From assembly GCA_047615875.1 (NCBI GenBank), contig JBLHGU010000060.1, forward strand, positions 1-25,361: DNA of 25,361 nt. The letters are read 5' to 3'. Below the pieces are notes generated by a model that saw only the letters and a list, made by a program, of their open reading frames with translations, did not search any database and was not told the origin of the DNA. The translations under genes and the position numbers were made by a program. The stretch's first letter is position 1. Each line of letters opens with the position of its first letter. Positions 1-7,633 of this stretch are shown piece by piece. This stretch comes from JBLHGU01 sp047615875 (GTDB taxonomy: Bacteria; Pseudomonadota; Gammaproteobacteria; Arenicellales; CAJQKF01).

Positions 1-1
1 T

Positions 2-109
2 GGGGTACGTCAGGCAGAAATAGAAGATGCCAGACGCTGGAATGAATCTCAGTCCGAACTGTGGGCGGTGGTCGTCGCTCCATGGGTGTTGGTACAGGAG
101 GGCAAGTGA
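2..109 (+). CDS. 3' end of an unidentified gene (cut by left edge)
   Basis: A reading frame is open from the left edge and ends at a TGA at 107-109. The visible 35 residues include an acidic/basic stretch (AEIEDARRWNE) and a hydrophobic end (LWAVVVAPWVLVQEGK). I do not recognise the family from this tail. Its reality is supported by how it meets the next gene: its stop TGA overlaps the GTG start of the MFS gene as GTGA, a standard translational-coupling arrangement, and the ribosome binding site of the MFS gene lies inside its last codons. It is therefore probably the upstream partner of the transporter in one operon. Confidence 0.55.
   Translation, partial: GVRQAEIEDARRWNESQSELWAVVVAPWVLVQEGK
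96..102 (+). promoter_or_regulatory. Ribosome binding site that sets the MFS start
   Basis: AGGAGGG lies three bases before a GTG at 106. The same frame is open further upstream (GTG at 61, ATG at 82), but this Shine-Dalgarno sequence and the GTGA overlap with the preceding stop make 106 the likeliest start. The spacing is somewhat shorter than usual. Confidence 0.6.
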
Positions 110-1281
110 CAAAACCGGCAGCCTATATTCTGCCAGTTATTATTTTTGCCCAATTCACTGGCACATCGCTCTGGTTTGCTGGCAATGCTGTAATCAATGA
201 TTTACAAATTCTCTGGCTGTTACCGGAAAGTAGTCTCAGTTATATAACTTCTGCGGTTCAACTGGGTTTCATCAGTGGCACGCTGATTTTTGCCTACCTG
301 AGCATTGCCGATAGATTTTCCCCTCGTGTGGTTTTTCTTTACTGTGCCATTCTGGGATCGGTAGCAAATATCTTGCTGTTGATTTCCCCCCAGGGTCTTA
401 GCTGGCTACTAATAGCCAGGTTTGTAACCGGGTTTTTTCTTGCTGGAATTTATCCTGTAGGTATGAAGATTGCTGCCGGCTGGTACGAAAAAGGTCTCGG
501 CAGGGCGCTTGGTTATCTGGTTGGTGCTTTAGTGCTTGGCACCGCTTTACCGCATTTATTCAAGGCCAGTGGTGCGGAGATCTCATGGCAGCTGGTTTTG
601 GCTGGAACGTCTTTCCTGGCGTTCATCGGCGGTCTATTGATGTATCTATTGGTTCCCGATGGACCATACTTGTCCGTGGCAGGCAAGTTCAATCCCCGAG
701 CATTGTTGGATATTTTTAAGTCGCGTAGATTCAGGGCATCCGCAATTGGTTACTTCGGTCATATGTGGGAGCTTTACACATTGTGGGCCTTTCTACCTGT
801 ATGGTTAATCTCTTATGCTATGCAGACCGGAGTATCTATGAATATTCCTTTGTGGTCTTTTGTAGTGATAGCGATCGGGTTTTTTGGTTGTGCCGTGGGC
901 GGGGTTGTTTCAGCTAGAGTGGGTAGCGCCAGAGTTGCGACGGTGCAACTGGCGATTTCAGGATTGTGTTGTATTTTGTCAGCCTATGTTTATACATTGA
1001 ATGTAATGGTGTTTTTAGGCTTTATGTTGATTTGGGGTATATCGGTAATCGGCGATTCGCCACAATTTTCAACATTGAATGCACAAAATGCGCCGAAACA
1101 ATTGGTTGGCTCTGCTCTGACTATCGTCAATTCAATTGGCTTTCTTATTACGGTTATCAGTATTCAACTGGTGAACTTGCTATTACCATTTATAGATACG
1201 CAATTTATATTCTGGTTATTAATACCTGGTCCACTGCTGGGATTGTTGGCGATGCAGTCTATGCCGCCTGGTAAAGATTAA
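106..1281 (+). CDS. MFS transporter (12 membrane segments)
   Basis: This is an integral inner-membrane carrier of the Major Facilitator Superfamily, about 391 residues from the GTG start, a typical length. The protein is almost wholly hydrophobic, with two bundles separated by a basic loop near residues 190-215 (FNPRALLDIFKSRRFR). After the second segment it carries SIADRFSPR, a variant of the MFS loop 2-3 motif. The substrate cannot be read from the sequence. It is coupled by a GTGA overlap to the unidentified gene before it and converges on the carnitine-type operon, sharing overlapping stop codons with the TetR gene at 1278-1281. Uptake of the operon's quaternary amine or organic acid substrate is a reasonable guess but only that, because known carnitine carriers are usually BCCT or ABC systems. 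Confidence 0.85.
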   Translation: MTKPAAYILPVIIFAQFTGTSLWFAGNAVINDLQILWLLPESSLSYITSAVQLGFISGTLIFAYLSIADRFSPRVVFLYCAILGSVANILLLISPQGLSWLLIARFVTGFFLAGIYPVGMKIAAGWYEKGLGRALGYLVGALVLGTALPHLFKASGAEISWQLVLAGTSFLAFIGGLLMYLLVPDGPYLSVAGKFNPRALLDIFKSRRFRASAIGYFGHMWELYTLWAFLPVWLISYAMQTGVSMNIPLWSFVVIAIGFFGCAVGGVVSARVGSARVATVQLAISGLCCILSAYVYTLNVMVFLGFMLIWGISVIGDSPQFSTLNAQNAPKQLVGSALTIVNSIGFLITVISIQLVNLLLPFIDTQFIFWLLIPGPLLGLLAMQSMPPGKD

Positions 1282-1901
1282 CGAGTAGTTGCAGATTGTT
1301 GGCTAGTAGACTCGGCCCAGCTATGTACGAGTGATAATTGTAATTGCAAAGATTGTAGTAGTCTGTCACCGGGCCAACTTTGTGGGCTGGTAACCGCACT
1401 GGCAGTTAAACCATTCAGAAAGCTCAGAACCATGTGACAGGTTTGTAGAAAAATAGCCGGTTGCCAGTTTGCAGATTCTGGCCAGGCTGTGCGAATAACC
1501 CGTGCATATAATTCTTCGGCATCTTGATGTAATGCCAAATTGACTCTAGCCAATTCTTCGTCATTGCTGACTGCACCCCAGAAGCTGACCCATACGGCAC
1601 TTTCAGCATGACGTTCAGCGTCTAGTGGAAGAGTTTCCTTTAGTATGCTGAATAAAGGATCCTCACCTGGCAGATGACGTGTGTCCAAACGCTGCTCTGT
1701 GCGGTGGAATATTAACCGCAGGGCGGCAGCAAGTATTTCGTTTTTGCTTTTATAATAGTGCGTAATCATGCCGGTCGTGACGCCGGCCTGATTAGCAATA
1801 TCTACCATAGTGGTTTTGTCGATTCCCTTGCCCATAATGGCATGACAAGCAGCCTGCGCAATTTGATTGCAGCGCTCCTCAATGTCGACAATTTTTGGCA
1901 T
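1278..1901 (-). CDS. TetR-family regulator, BetI-like
   Basis: A DNA-binding repressor of about 207 residues. The N-terminal helix-turn-helix is clear (MVDIANQAGVTTGMITHYY, then KSKNEILAAAL) and resembles the BetI pattern GVSTGIISHYF. The later VWVSFWGAVSND segment also resembles the ligand domain of BetI, the choline/betaine-responsive repressor. The start at MPKIVDIEE (1901) is preferred over an upstream frame extension that would run into the hydratase gene. It also matches the MPK start of BetI proteins, although no strong Shine-Dalgarno is visible. It lies 10 bp after the hydratase stop, last in the operon, so autoregulation of the whole cluster is likely. Its ligand is inferred to be a quaternary amine or its CoA ester. 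Confidence 0.85.
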   Translation of the reverse strand: MPKIVDIEERCNQIAQAACHAIMGKGIDKTTMVDIANQAGVTTGMITHYYKSKNEILAAALRLIFHRTEQRLDTRHLPGEDPLFSILKETLPLDAERHAESAVWVSFWGAVSNDEELARVNLALHQDAEELYARVIRTAWPESANWQPAIFLQTCHMVLSFLNGLTASAVTSPQSWPGDRLLQSLQLQLSLVHSWAESTSQQSATTR

Positions 1902-1911
1902 AAGCAGGTGC

Positions 1912-2694
1912 TTACTTACCTGTCCATACCGGGTCGCGTTTTTCTGCAAATGCTCGTGCGCCTTCCAGTACATCGTCGGAGTTATTCACTTTCTCCACTC
2001 CTGAACAGGCATCATGTACTGCAAAAGCTTCGTGCTCAGGTACCATTTCCGTCATGCGCAGAACTTGTTTGATGGCAGGATATATTAGTGGTGGCCCACC
2101 GGCCATTGTTTCCACCAGTTCACGGGCCTTTTTCATTGATTCGCCTTTTGGAACAATGTAGTTAACGATGCCCCAATGTTTGGCTTCTTCTACGTCCATC
2201 CAGCGCCCTGTCATCATGAAGTCCACAGCGACATGATAGGGAATGCGACGGCGTAGTTTTATGACTGCGGCATCTGGTACTACACCAACGCGAATTTCTG
2301 GCAGTGCGAAAGTAGCATGTTCTTCAGCAATAATAATATCGCAGCCGATCATAACTTCGAATCCGCCACCACAGGCAATGCCATTAACAGCGGCCACTAT
2401 AGGTTTATACAGGTTGCGTGGGTGGTTTAGTCCGCCGAAGCCGCCGGAGCCTGCATAAGATTCACCGACCTCACCAGAGTTAGCAACGTCTTTCAAATCC
2501 CACCCGGCACTGAAAAATTTCTCTCCATTACCAGTTAGTATGGCAAACCTTAGTTCCTCGTCGTCGCGATAGGATTCCCAAAGATGATTTAGTTTTAAAC
2601 TATCGGAGTTAGATATGGCATTGGCCTTGCCTTTTTGCAGTTTTACTTCTAGCACATGGCCTTTGCGCTCGGTAACGAAAGGTTGGTCAGACAT
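1912..2694 (-). CDS. caiD: CaiD-like crotonobetainyl-CoA hydratase (enoyl-CoA hydratase family)
   Basis: A 260-residue crotonase-fold enzyme expected to hydrate crotonobetainyl-CoA to L-carnitinyl-CoA. It tracks E. coli CaiD unusually closely, as recalled: KANAI near residue 23, the oxyanion loop GEKFFSAGWDLK (57-68), ACGGGFE with Glu113, FALPE with Glu133 followed by VGVVPD, the block MTGRWMDVEEAKHWGIVN, and the C-terminus FAEKRDPVW-GK. Glu113 and Glu133 match the two catalytic glutamates of CaiD. AGGAG lies eight bases before the ATG. The gene overlaps the end of the ligase gene by 8 bp and is followed after 10 bp by the TetR gene. A general enoyl-CoA hydratase is the alternative, but the neighbouring carnitine dehydrogenase favours the carnitine assignment. 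Confidence 0.8.
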   Translation of the reverse strand: MSDQPFVTERKGHVLEVKLQKGKANAISNSDSLKLNHLWESYRDDEELRFAILTGNGEKFFSAGWDLKDVANSGEVGESYAGSGGFGGLNHPRNLYKPIVAAVNGIACGGGFEVMIGCDIIIAEEHATFALPEIRVGVVPDAAVIKLRRRIPYHVAVDFMMTGRWMDVEEAKHWGIVNYIVPKGESMKKARELVETMAGGPPLIYPAIKQVLRMTEMVPEHEAFAVHDACSGVEKVNNSDDVLEGARAFAEKRDPVWTGK

Positions 2695-4723
2695 CGTGTG
2701 GCTCCTTAATTTTTATCAGTGTATCCGCTACCACAACGCCAAGACCTTCCGGGCGCACCAATAGCGGGTTAATATCGAGTTCGACCAGTTGGTCGAGATG
2801 GATTTGTGCAAATTCAGCAAGTTTTTCTATAGAGTCAATTAAGGCTTTTTTGTCAGCTGCTGGTTTGCCGCGCCAACCATCCAGCAGCTTGCTGCAACGC
2901 AGGCCTTGTATGGCATATGCAATAGATTCACGGCTAAAGGGTGGTAGCAGGCAAGCGCTGTCTCGATGTAGCTCGGCAAAAATTCCGCCGGCACCGATAG
3001 TTATATTTAAACCAAATTGGTCGTCTACCGTTACCCCAATAATCATCTCCGCAACTGTGTCTGTAATCATAGATTCAACCAGCACGCGGTCGCCGAGAAC
3101 GGCAAGTTCCTTTGCTGCTATGGCTACACTGGCAGAGTCTACTAAATTGAGACGAACCGCATTTTGTTCGGTCTTATGAACCAGTCCATCAGAAACACTT
3201 TTCATGACAACCGGGTAGCCAATGCTTTCTGCGATAACGGTAGACTGTTGAATCTCGGTCTCCTGACCCGGTGGAGGAAGTAAGCCACAATTGGCTAGCC
3301 ATACTTTTCCTTCAGGTTCACTAAGAACCCGGGTGGGTTGCGTGGTCGGTAGTGGCGATTGAATACTCACCGGATCCCAGTTGTTCCAGCATTTTCCAAT
3401 GTGGGCACTATGCTGAAAAGCTTCGAGAAATTCCGGCAGACCCTGCATGGGTGCAACTCCGCCTTCAAGGCATTCCAGCCTAATATCTTGACGTAAACTT
3501 TCTGGTAGCGAGCACAGCATTGCGGCATTTCGATTAGAGTCCGCCACGCTTTGTTTGAGGATTCGAATCACCACATCATAATCTTTAGTGTTGGCAAGAT
3601 TCTCGTCCGGTGGGTCGAGCATAAAGGCGACCAAAGCGTAATCTGCACGCAACATCGCATCAAACATACGTTTCAAATTGTCATAGTCAAACCAGGTATA
3701 GGTATGAAAATCAAATGGATTATCAATGCTGACACCGGGGCCAGTAGATGCTTCCAGTTCCGGCACAACATGGGCAGGTTGTGTGGGAAAGTCGATATCG
3801 AAACGCTCGGCGATATCAGATACCATGGACATATCACCACCGGATGCGCCCATAACCGCCAGTCGGTTGCTCGGCATGGGTCCATAGCAATGCAGTAGTT
3901 TAAGAGTTTCCACCATACTGCCCAGATTGTCACAGCGGGCGATGCCGATACGCTCAAACAAATGGTCATATAAACGATTGGAGCCGGTCAGCGCGCCAGT
4001 ATGGCTAAAGGCTGTGGCCTGGGCTTTGCTTGAACTGCCAACCTTAACCGCGACAACTGGCTTGCCGAGTTGTCTGGCCTGATCAATAGCGGCAATAAAA
4101 TCGTTAAGATCAGGAATGCCTTCGAGGTACAGACCAATAGCAGTGATACGCTCATCAAGCGCTACATGTCGAATGATATCTGCCACCGACAAGCGTTGTT
4201 GATTGCCGACCGTTATCACGTAGCCGACTGGTAATGAGCGGCGTTGACACATCAATGTTATCGAGACGGTGCCGCTTTGACAGACAAAGGCCACACCACG
4301 ATCGACAACCGGGGCGGCTACCTGGTCTGGCCACATTGAAACGCGGTCGAGCAAGTTGGCATAGCCATAACAATTGGGTCCGATAAATGGCATATCACCG
4401 GCAGCACTTGCTAATCGCCTGGCTTTTTCCTGCCCCTCTGCTACCTCAGCGAAACCCGAGGCAAAAATTACAGCGCCACCGGTGCCGCGATCAGACAATT
4501 CTTTAACCACCGGGATAGTTAAATCGCTCTTCATGCCGAGGAATGCCGAGTCCGGCGTTTCGGGTAACTCTGCGGTGTTTCTATAACAGCTTGGACGATT
4601 CGGATGAACTCGCCAAATTTTACCGCTAAATCCCAGTTTCAGACATTGCTCTTCAACGTAATCACCCCAGGCGCCGCCGTACACGGCAATGGAGCGTGGC
4701 CGGAACAGGCGATCAAGACTCAT
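2687..4723 (-). CDS. NDP-forming acyl-CoA ligase (acetyl-CoA synthetase, ADP-forming type)
   Basis: A 678-residue fused ligase of the ADP-forming acyl-CoA synthetase superfamily. Domain order is a CoA-binding Rossmann domain (about 1-135, with GPNCYG at 115-120), a succinyl-CoA-ligase-like domain (about 140-290) with the phosphoryl-acceptor His241 in AFSHTGALTGS, a second ligase domain (about 290-450) and an ATP-grasp domain (about 465-678) with GYPVVMKSVSDGLVHKTE and ELDINPL. It joins a carboxylic acid to CoA with ATP, reversibly. In this operon the acid is probably gamma-butyrobetaine, crotonobetaine or carnitine. The DMSP lyase DddX belongs to the same superfamily, so a zwitterionic onium substrate has precedent. 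The start overlaps the carnitine dehydrogenase stop as ATGA, and the 3' end overlaps the hydratase by 8 bp. Substrate is inference; family is firm. Confidence 0.85.
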   Translation of the reverse strand: MSLDRLFRPRSIAVYGGAWGDYVEEQCLKLGFSGKIWRVHPNRPSCYRNTAELPETPDSAFLGMKSDLTIPVVKELSDRGTGGAVIFASGFAEVAEGQEKARRLASAAGDMPFIGPNCYGYANLLDRVSMWPDQVAAPVVDRGVAFVCQSGTVSITLMCQRRSLPVGYVITVGNQQRLSVADIIRHVALDERITAIGLYLEGIPDLNDFIAAIDQARQLGKPVVAVKVGSSSKAQATAFSHTGALTGSNRLYDHLFERIGIARCDNLGSMVETLKLLHCYGPMPSNRLAVMGASGGDMSMVSDIAERFDIDFPTQPAHVVPELEASTGPGVSIDNPFDFHTYTWFDYDNLKRMFDAMLRADYALVAFMLDPPDENLANTKDYDVVIRILKQSVADSNRNAAMLCSLPESLRQDIRLECLEGGVAPMQGLPEFLEAFQHSAHIGKCWNNWDPVSIQSPLPTTQPTRVLSEPEGKVWLANCGLLPPPGQETEIQQSTVIAESIGYPVVMKSVSDGLVHKTEQNAVRLNLVDSASVAIAAKELAVLGDRVLVESMITDTVAEMIIGVTVDDQFGLNITIGAGGIFAELHRDSACLLPPFSRESIAYAIQGLRCSKLLDGWRGKPAADKKALIDSIEKLAEFAQIHLDQLVELDINPLLVRPEGLGVVVADTLIKIKEPHDV

Positions 4724-5718
4724 GACTGATTTTCGGCCCGTGCTTTGAGGTGGCTCTCGAAGCGATTTAAGGTCGAGCCAGATGCCATGTCATATTTTTT
4801 CAATACGCGTTGAATAGCCACCATACATTCGTCGCGAATACGTTCCATATCGCGAATTGATTTACCATTGGCCTGCTCGGTGGTGCCGTCGACAAATCGG
4901 TCAATAATAGTTTCTGTTAATTCCGGTGCTTTCAGATGAGACCAGGGCCAGTCGAGTGCGGGGCCGAATTGCTCGATGAAATGGCGCGCACCGCCATCAC
5001 CACCAGCAATCATATAAATCTGGTTCATACCCATCACTGCCCAACGCAAACCGGGGCCATAAACGATAGATTCATCCAGTTCGCCGGTGCTGGCAATATC
5101 GTCATTTAAAGCGTGTAAAATCTCTCGCCACATGGCTTCTTGCAGTCGGTCTGAAATATGTCCGGGAACTTCACGCTTGACCATTAAGGCATGCATGCCG
5201 ATGGATTCGTAGTAACCGCGAGATGCCTGTTTGGTTTCGTCGGATGTATGTGCACCCGCAACTATCTCCACTAGTGGGCAAAGATAAACCGGGTTAAACG
5301 GGTGGCCGACGAGGAATCTTTCCGGATGGGTCATACCTTCCTGCAACTCGCTGGGCATGAACCCTGATGTGCTGGAGGAAATAATTACATCAGACGGAGT
5401 CACAGCGGATATTGTGCTAAATACATCTCGTTTGATTTCCAGAACCTCAGGCACACTTTCCTGAATGAAGTCCACGGCCTGAGCCATTTCACAAGCATCT
5501 GTCGTGAAACTTAAGGATCCCTTTGTTGGGGTTTGAACATCGGCAGTTAAGGCATCAAGTGACGGTGCGGCATTCTCTACGGCACCGCGAATCCAGTCTT
5601 CCATAGCAGGATTTACATCTGCTGCTATGACGTTGATTCCACAATGCATTGCCCTGGCGGCCCAGCCACCACCAATTACGCCGGTACCCAGTAGTCCTAG
5701 AGTTTTTACTTCTCGCAT
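4720..5718 (-). CDS. lcdH: L-carnitine dehydrogenase homologue (3-hydroxyacyl-CoA dehydrogenase family)
   Basis: A 332-residue NAD-dependent dehydrogenase expected to oxidise L-carnitine to 3-dehydrocarnitine. The N-terminal Rossmann motif LGLLGTGVIGGGWAARAM (7-24), FIQESVPE (84-91), SSSTSG (114-119) and the active-site block GHPFNPVYLCPLVEIV (138-153), with the His139/Glu151 dyad, all match the carnitine dehydrogenase branch. So does the C-terminal block YGPGLRWAVMG and AGGDGGARHF-QFGPAL, which I recall from the Pseudomonas enzyme. It lacks the C-terminal thioesterase fusion seen in some rhizobial versions. A strong GAGGAG lies six bases before the ATG. It follows the acyl-CoA dehydrogenase by 64 bp, and its stop overlaps the ligase start. 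An ordinary 3-hydroxybutyryl-CoA dehydrogenase is less likely because of the C-terminal motifs. Confidence 0.85.
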   Translation of the reverse strand: MREVKTLGLLGTGVIGGGWAARAMHCGINVIAADVNPAMEDWIRGAVENAAPSLDALTADVQTPTKGSLSFTTDACEMAQAVDFIQESVPEVLEIKRDVFSTISAVTPSDVIISSSTSGFMPSELQEGMTHPERFLVGHPFNPVYLCPLVEIVAGAHTSDETKQASRGYYESIGMHALMVKREVPGHISDRLQEAMWREILHALNDDIASTGELDESIVYGPGLRWAVMGMNQIYMIAGGDGGARHFIEQFGPALDWPWSHLKAPELTETIIDRFVDGTTEQANGKSIRDMERIRDECMVAIQRVLKKYDMASGSTLNRFESHLKARAENQS

Positions 5719-5782
5719 GATTCGCTCCTCTATAAAGCAGTCTTAAAGTTTTGTTTTGAATTTATTTTGGATTTATCCCGGC

Positions 5783-6946
5783 TCAAGCGCCCAATGGACG
5801 GAAAAGCTCTCGGGAAATAATATGTCGTTGAATTTCACTAGTGCCGTCCCATATTCTCTCGATACGGGCATCGCGCCAGATACGTTCCAGGGGTAGGTCT
5901 TCCATCACACCCATACCGCCAACGGTCTGAATACATTGGTCAGAAACCTCAGCCAACATTTCGGAACAATACAACTTGGCCATGGCGCAATCTCCGCCGG
6001 TTACGCTGCCCTGATCAATTTTCGAGGCAGTTTCCAGCAGGATTAAGTTGGCGAGTTTGATTTTCAACGCCATATCCGCAATTGGAAATGACACACCTTG
6101 AAATTTCGCAATCTTCTGACCAAACTGCTCGCGTTCCGCGGCGAAATTCAGTGCAACATCAAAGGCACGTTCGGCGCGAGCCACACAAGTGGCAGCAACG
6201 GTCAGACGGGTAGGGCCAAGCCACTCATTTACAATTCGAAAGCCGTCCCCTTCAGGTCCGAGGATGCGCCAGGCGGGAATTTTGGTGTCTTCGAACTGCA
6301 ATACATTGTTGTAGTAGCCACGGTGTGAAACATTTTTGTAACCTGGCAAGACACTGACTCCTGGATCATCAAAGTTCACCAGAAATGCTGAAATTCTTTT
6401 TTTGATGCCCTTACTAGTTTGTTCCTCGCCGGTTGCGGCGAATAATACGCAAAAATCTGAAACCTGGGCCTGGGAAATGAAATGCTTGGTGCCATTAATT
6501 ACCCAATCATCTTCAATCAGTTCTGCTTTACACTTCATACTACGCAAATCTGAGCCTGCTCCGGGCTCCGTCATAGCGATACAGTCGCGTTTATCGCCTG
6601 CCACCGCAGGGTTTAAGAACTCATCGATCTGTTTTCCTTCGCAGGCAGCCAGAATATTCAGTGGACGGTGAACGCACTCGGCTAATGCCAGTGATGTCTT
6701 GCCGAGCTCTTTTTCAATCAAGGTAACCGATACGGCATCCAGTCCACCGCCGCCAACACTTTCAGGCAAATTACACGCATACAAACCAATATCCATGGCC
6801 TTTTGCTTAATTTCCCTAATAAGTTCGGGCGGCGTTTCATCGGTTTGTTCCAGAGTTTCCTCATGGGGCATTAATTCCCGCTCGACGAATGATCGAGTCG
6901 TATCAACCAGCATTTGCTGCTCTTCGGTCAGGGTAAAGTCAATCAC
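5783..6946 (-). CDS. Acyl-CoA dehydrogenase, candidate gamma-butyrobetainyl-CoA dehydrogenase
   Basis: An FAD flavoenzyme of about 387 residues that introduces a 2,3 double bond into an acyl-CoA. Family motifs are present: IDFTLTEEQQ at the N-terminus, MTEPGAGSD, GTKHFISQA, AEREQFGQKIAKFQG, QTVGGMGVMEDLPLER and the C-terminal IWDGTSEIQR. The base is Asp in WDGTSEIQR where most short/medium-chain members have Glu, and the alternative base position of isovaleryl-CoA dehydrogenases is also not Glu. The start is placed at a GTG (6946), because GGAG lies seven bases before it and homologues begin with this DFTLTEEQ block; an in-frame TTG ten codons upstream lacks such support. As first gene of the operon it would convert gamma-butyrobetainyl-CoA to crotonobetainyl-CoA. 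That substrate is inferred from the neighbours; general fatty acyl-CoA oxidation is the alternative. Confidence 0.85.
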   Translation of the reverse strand: MIDFTLTEEQQMLVDTTRSFVERELMPHEETLEQTDETPPELIREIKQKAMDIGLYACNLPESVGGGGLDAVSVTLIEKELGKTSLALAECVHRPLNILAACEGKQIDEFLNPAVAGDKRDCIAMTEPGAGSDLRSMKCKAELIEDDWVINGTKHFISQAQVSDFCVLFAATGEEQTSKGIKKRISAFLVNFDDPGVSVLPGYKNVSHRGYYNNVLQFEDTKIPAWRILGPEGDGFRIVNEWLGPTRLTVAATCVARAERAFDVALNFAAEREQFGQKIAKFQGVSFPIADMALKIKLANLILLETASKIDQGSVTGGDCAMAKLYCSEMLAEVSDQCIQTVGGMGVMEDLPLERIWRDARIERIWDGTSEIQRHIISRELFRPLGA

Positions 6947-7008
6947 CGTCTGGCTCCAATATGATTGTTGTGTCAAGTTTATATATAACAGCTATTATGT
7001 AAAAAATG

Positions 7009-7036
7009 ATTATGTATTTAGCTAACCAATTTTCAA
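7009..7036 (-). promoter_or_regulatory. Putative promoter of the carnitine-type operon
   Basis: On the minus strand TTGAAA (7036-7031) and CATAAT (7014-7009) are separated by 16 bases, each one mismatch from the sigma-70 consensus. The start of transcription would fall near 7001, leaving a leader of about 55 bases before the GTG at 6946. A second CATAAT lies about 16 bases downstream. Confidence 0.45.
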
Positions 7037-7042
7037 TATTGC

Positions 7043-7061
7043 GACAGTCTTAAATATTGTC
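7043..7061. promoter_or_regulatory. Operator-like imperfect palindrome
   Basis: GACAGTCTTAAATATTGTC is a 19-bp imperfect palindrome (14 of 19 positions symmetric) with outer arms GACA and TGTC. It lies just upstream of the -35 box of the operon promoter and between two divergent genes. Its size and place fit a TetR-family site, but binding is inference. Confidence 0.3.
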
Positions 7062-7071
7062 AGTCACAATG

Positions 7072-7084
7072 CAGCCAGTGGCTG
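7072..7084. promoter_or_regulatory. Short perfect palindrome in the divergent promoter region
   Basis: CAGCCAGTGGCTG has two perfect 6-bp arms around a central G. It lies 23 bases before the start of the gene at 7107 and could be an operator or the stem of a short leader hairpin. It may be chance. Confidence 0.25.
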
Positions 7085-7106
7085 ATTAGTTATCGGGTAA
7101 AATGTG

Positions 7107-7568
7107 ATGGATAAATTTACATTCAGAGAACATTGGATAGTGTATAAAGCCGTCTCAAATTTTGTGTTGTTGGTCAGTCTTTGGTTTATCAGTTTTCCAC
7201 TATTGGCTCAAAGTGATAGCTCCTCGTTGGGATTCGAACTAAATAAGTTGGAGCAAAGCACCGATGATTGCCTGGCTTTTCTGGTATTGAAAAACTCAGC
7301 ACAAATGCACTTTGATATCTTAAAAGTGGACCTGGTTTTGTTCGATACCCAGGGTCTTATTCAGCGCCGATTAGCCCTTAATGTGGCTCCTGTAGAGCCG
7401 GAAAAAACGCGAGTCAGGCAGTTTCGCATGGCCGGGGTTCAGTGCGGTGATATCGGAAGTATTCTGGTGAATGAGGTAATAGAATGTGTTGTTGATGGCA
7501 GTCCTAATACCAGTTGCCTGGGGCTTATGAGTATTTCTTCCCGTTTAAATATCTCTTTGTATAAGTAA
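7107..7568 (+). CDS. Small exported protein with four cysteines, function unknown
   Basis: About 153 residues. A Sec-type signal peptide is clear: a basic N-region ending near residue 14, a hydrophobic run (FVLLVSLWFISFPLL) and a likely cleavage after LLA at residue 34. The mature part begins LGFELNKLEQ, contains VDLVLFDTQGLIQRRLAL and RQFRMAGVQCGDIGSILVNEV, and has cysteines at 55, 113, 127 and 137, suggesting two disulfides in the periplasm. From memory this resembles a small conserved exported family of proteobacteria with the pattern ELN-LE...DIG-ILIN, for which I know no function. The ATG at 7107 directly follows a GTG at 7104; either could start. It is divergent from the carnitine-type operon and may share its control region. 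Confidence 0.7.
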   Translation: MDKFTFREHWIVYKAVSNFVLLVSLWFISFPLLAQSDSSSLGFELNKLEQSTDDCLAFLVLKNSAQMHFDILKVDLVLFDTQGLIQRRLALNVAPVEPEKTRVRQFRMAGVQCGDIGSILVNEVIECVVDGSPNTSCLGLMSISSRLNISLYK

Positions 7569-7633
7569 ATATTAAGAGAAATAATCAGGCTGATTTAATC
7601 TTAAAAATCGGAAAACCAATACCAATTGAATGC

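Noticed and set aside
6947..6976. TTG at 6976 as the acyl-CoA dehydrogenase start
   Set aside because: Ten extra residues have no ribosome binding site, while the GTG at 6946 has GGAG at ideal spacing and begins at the conserved family N-terminus.
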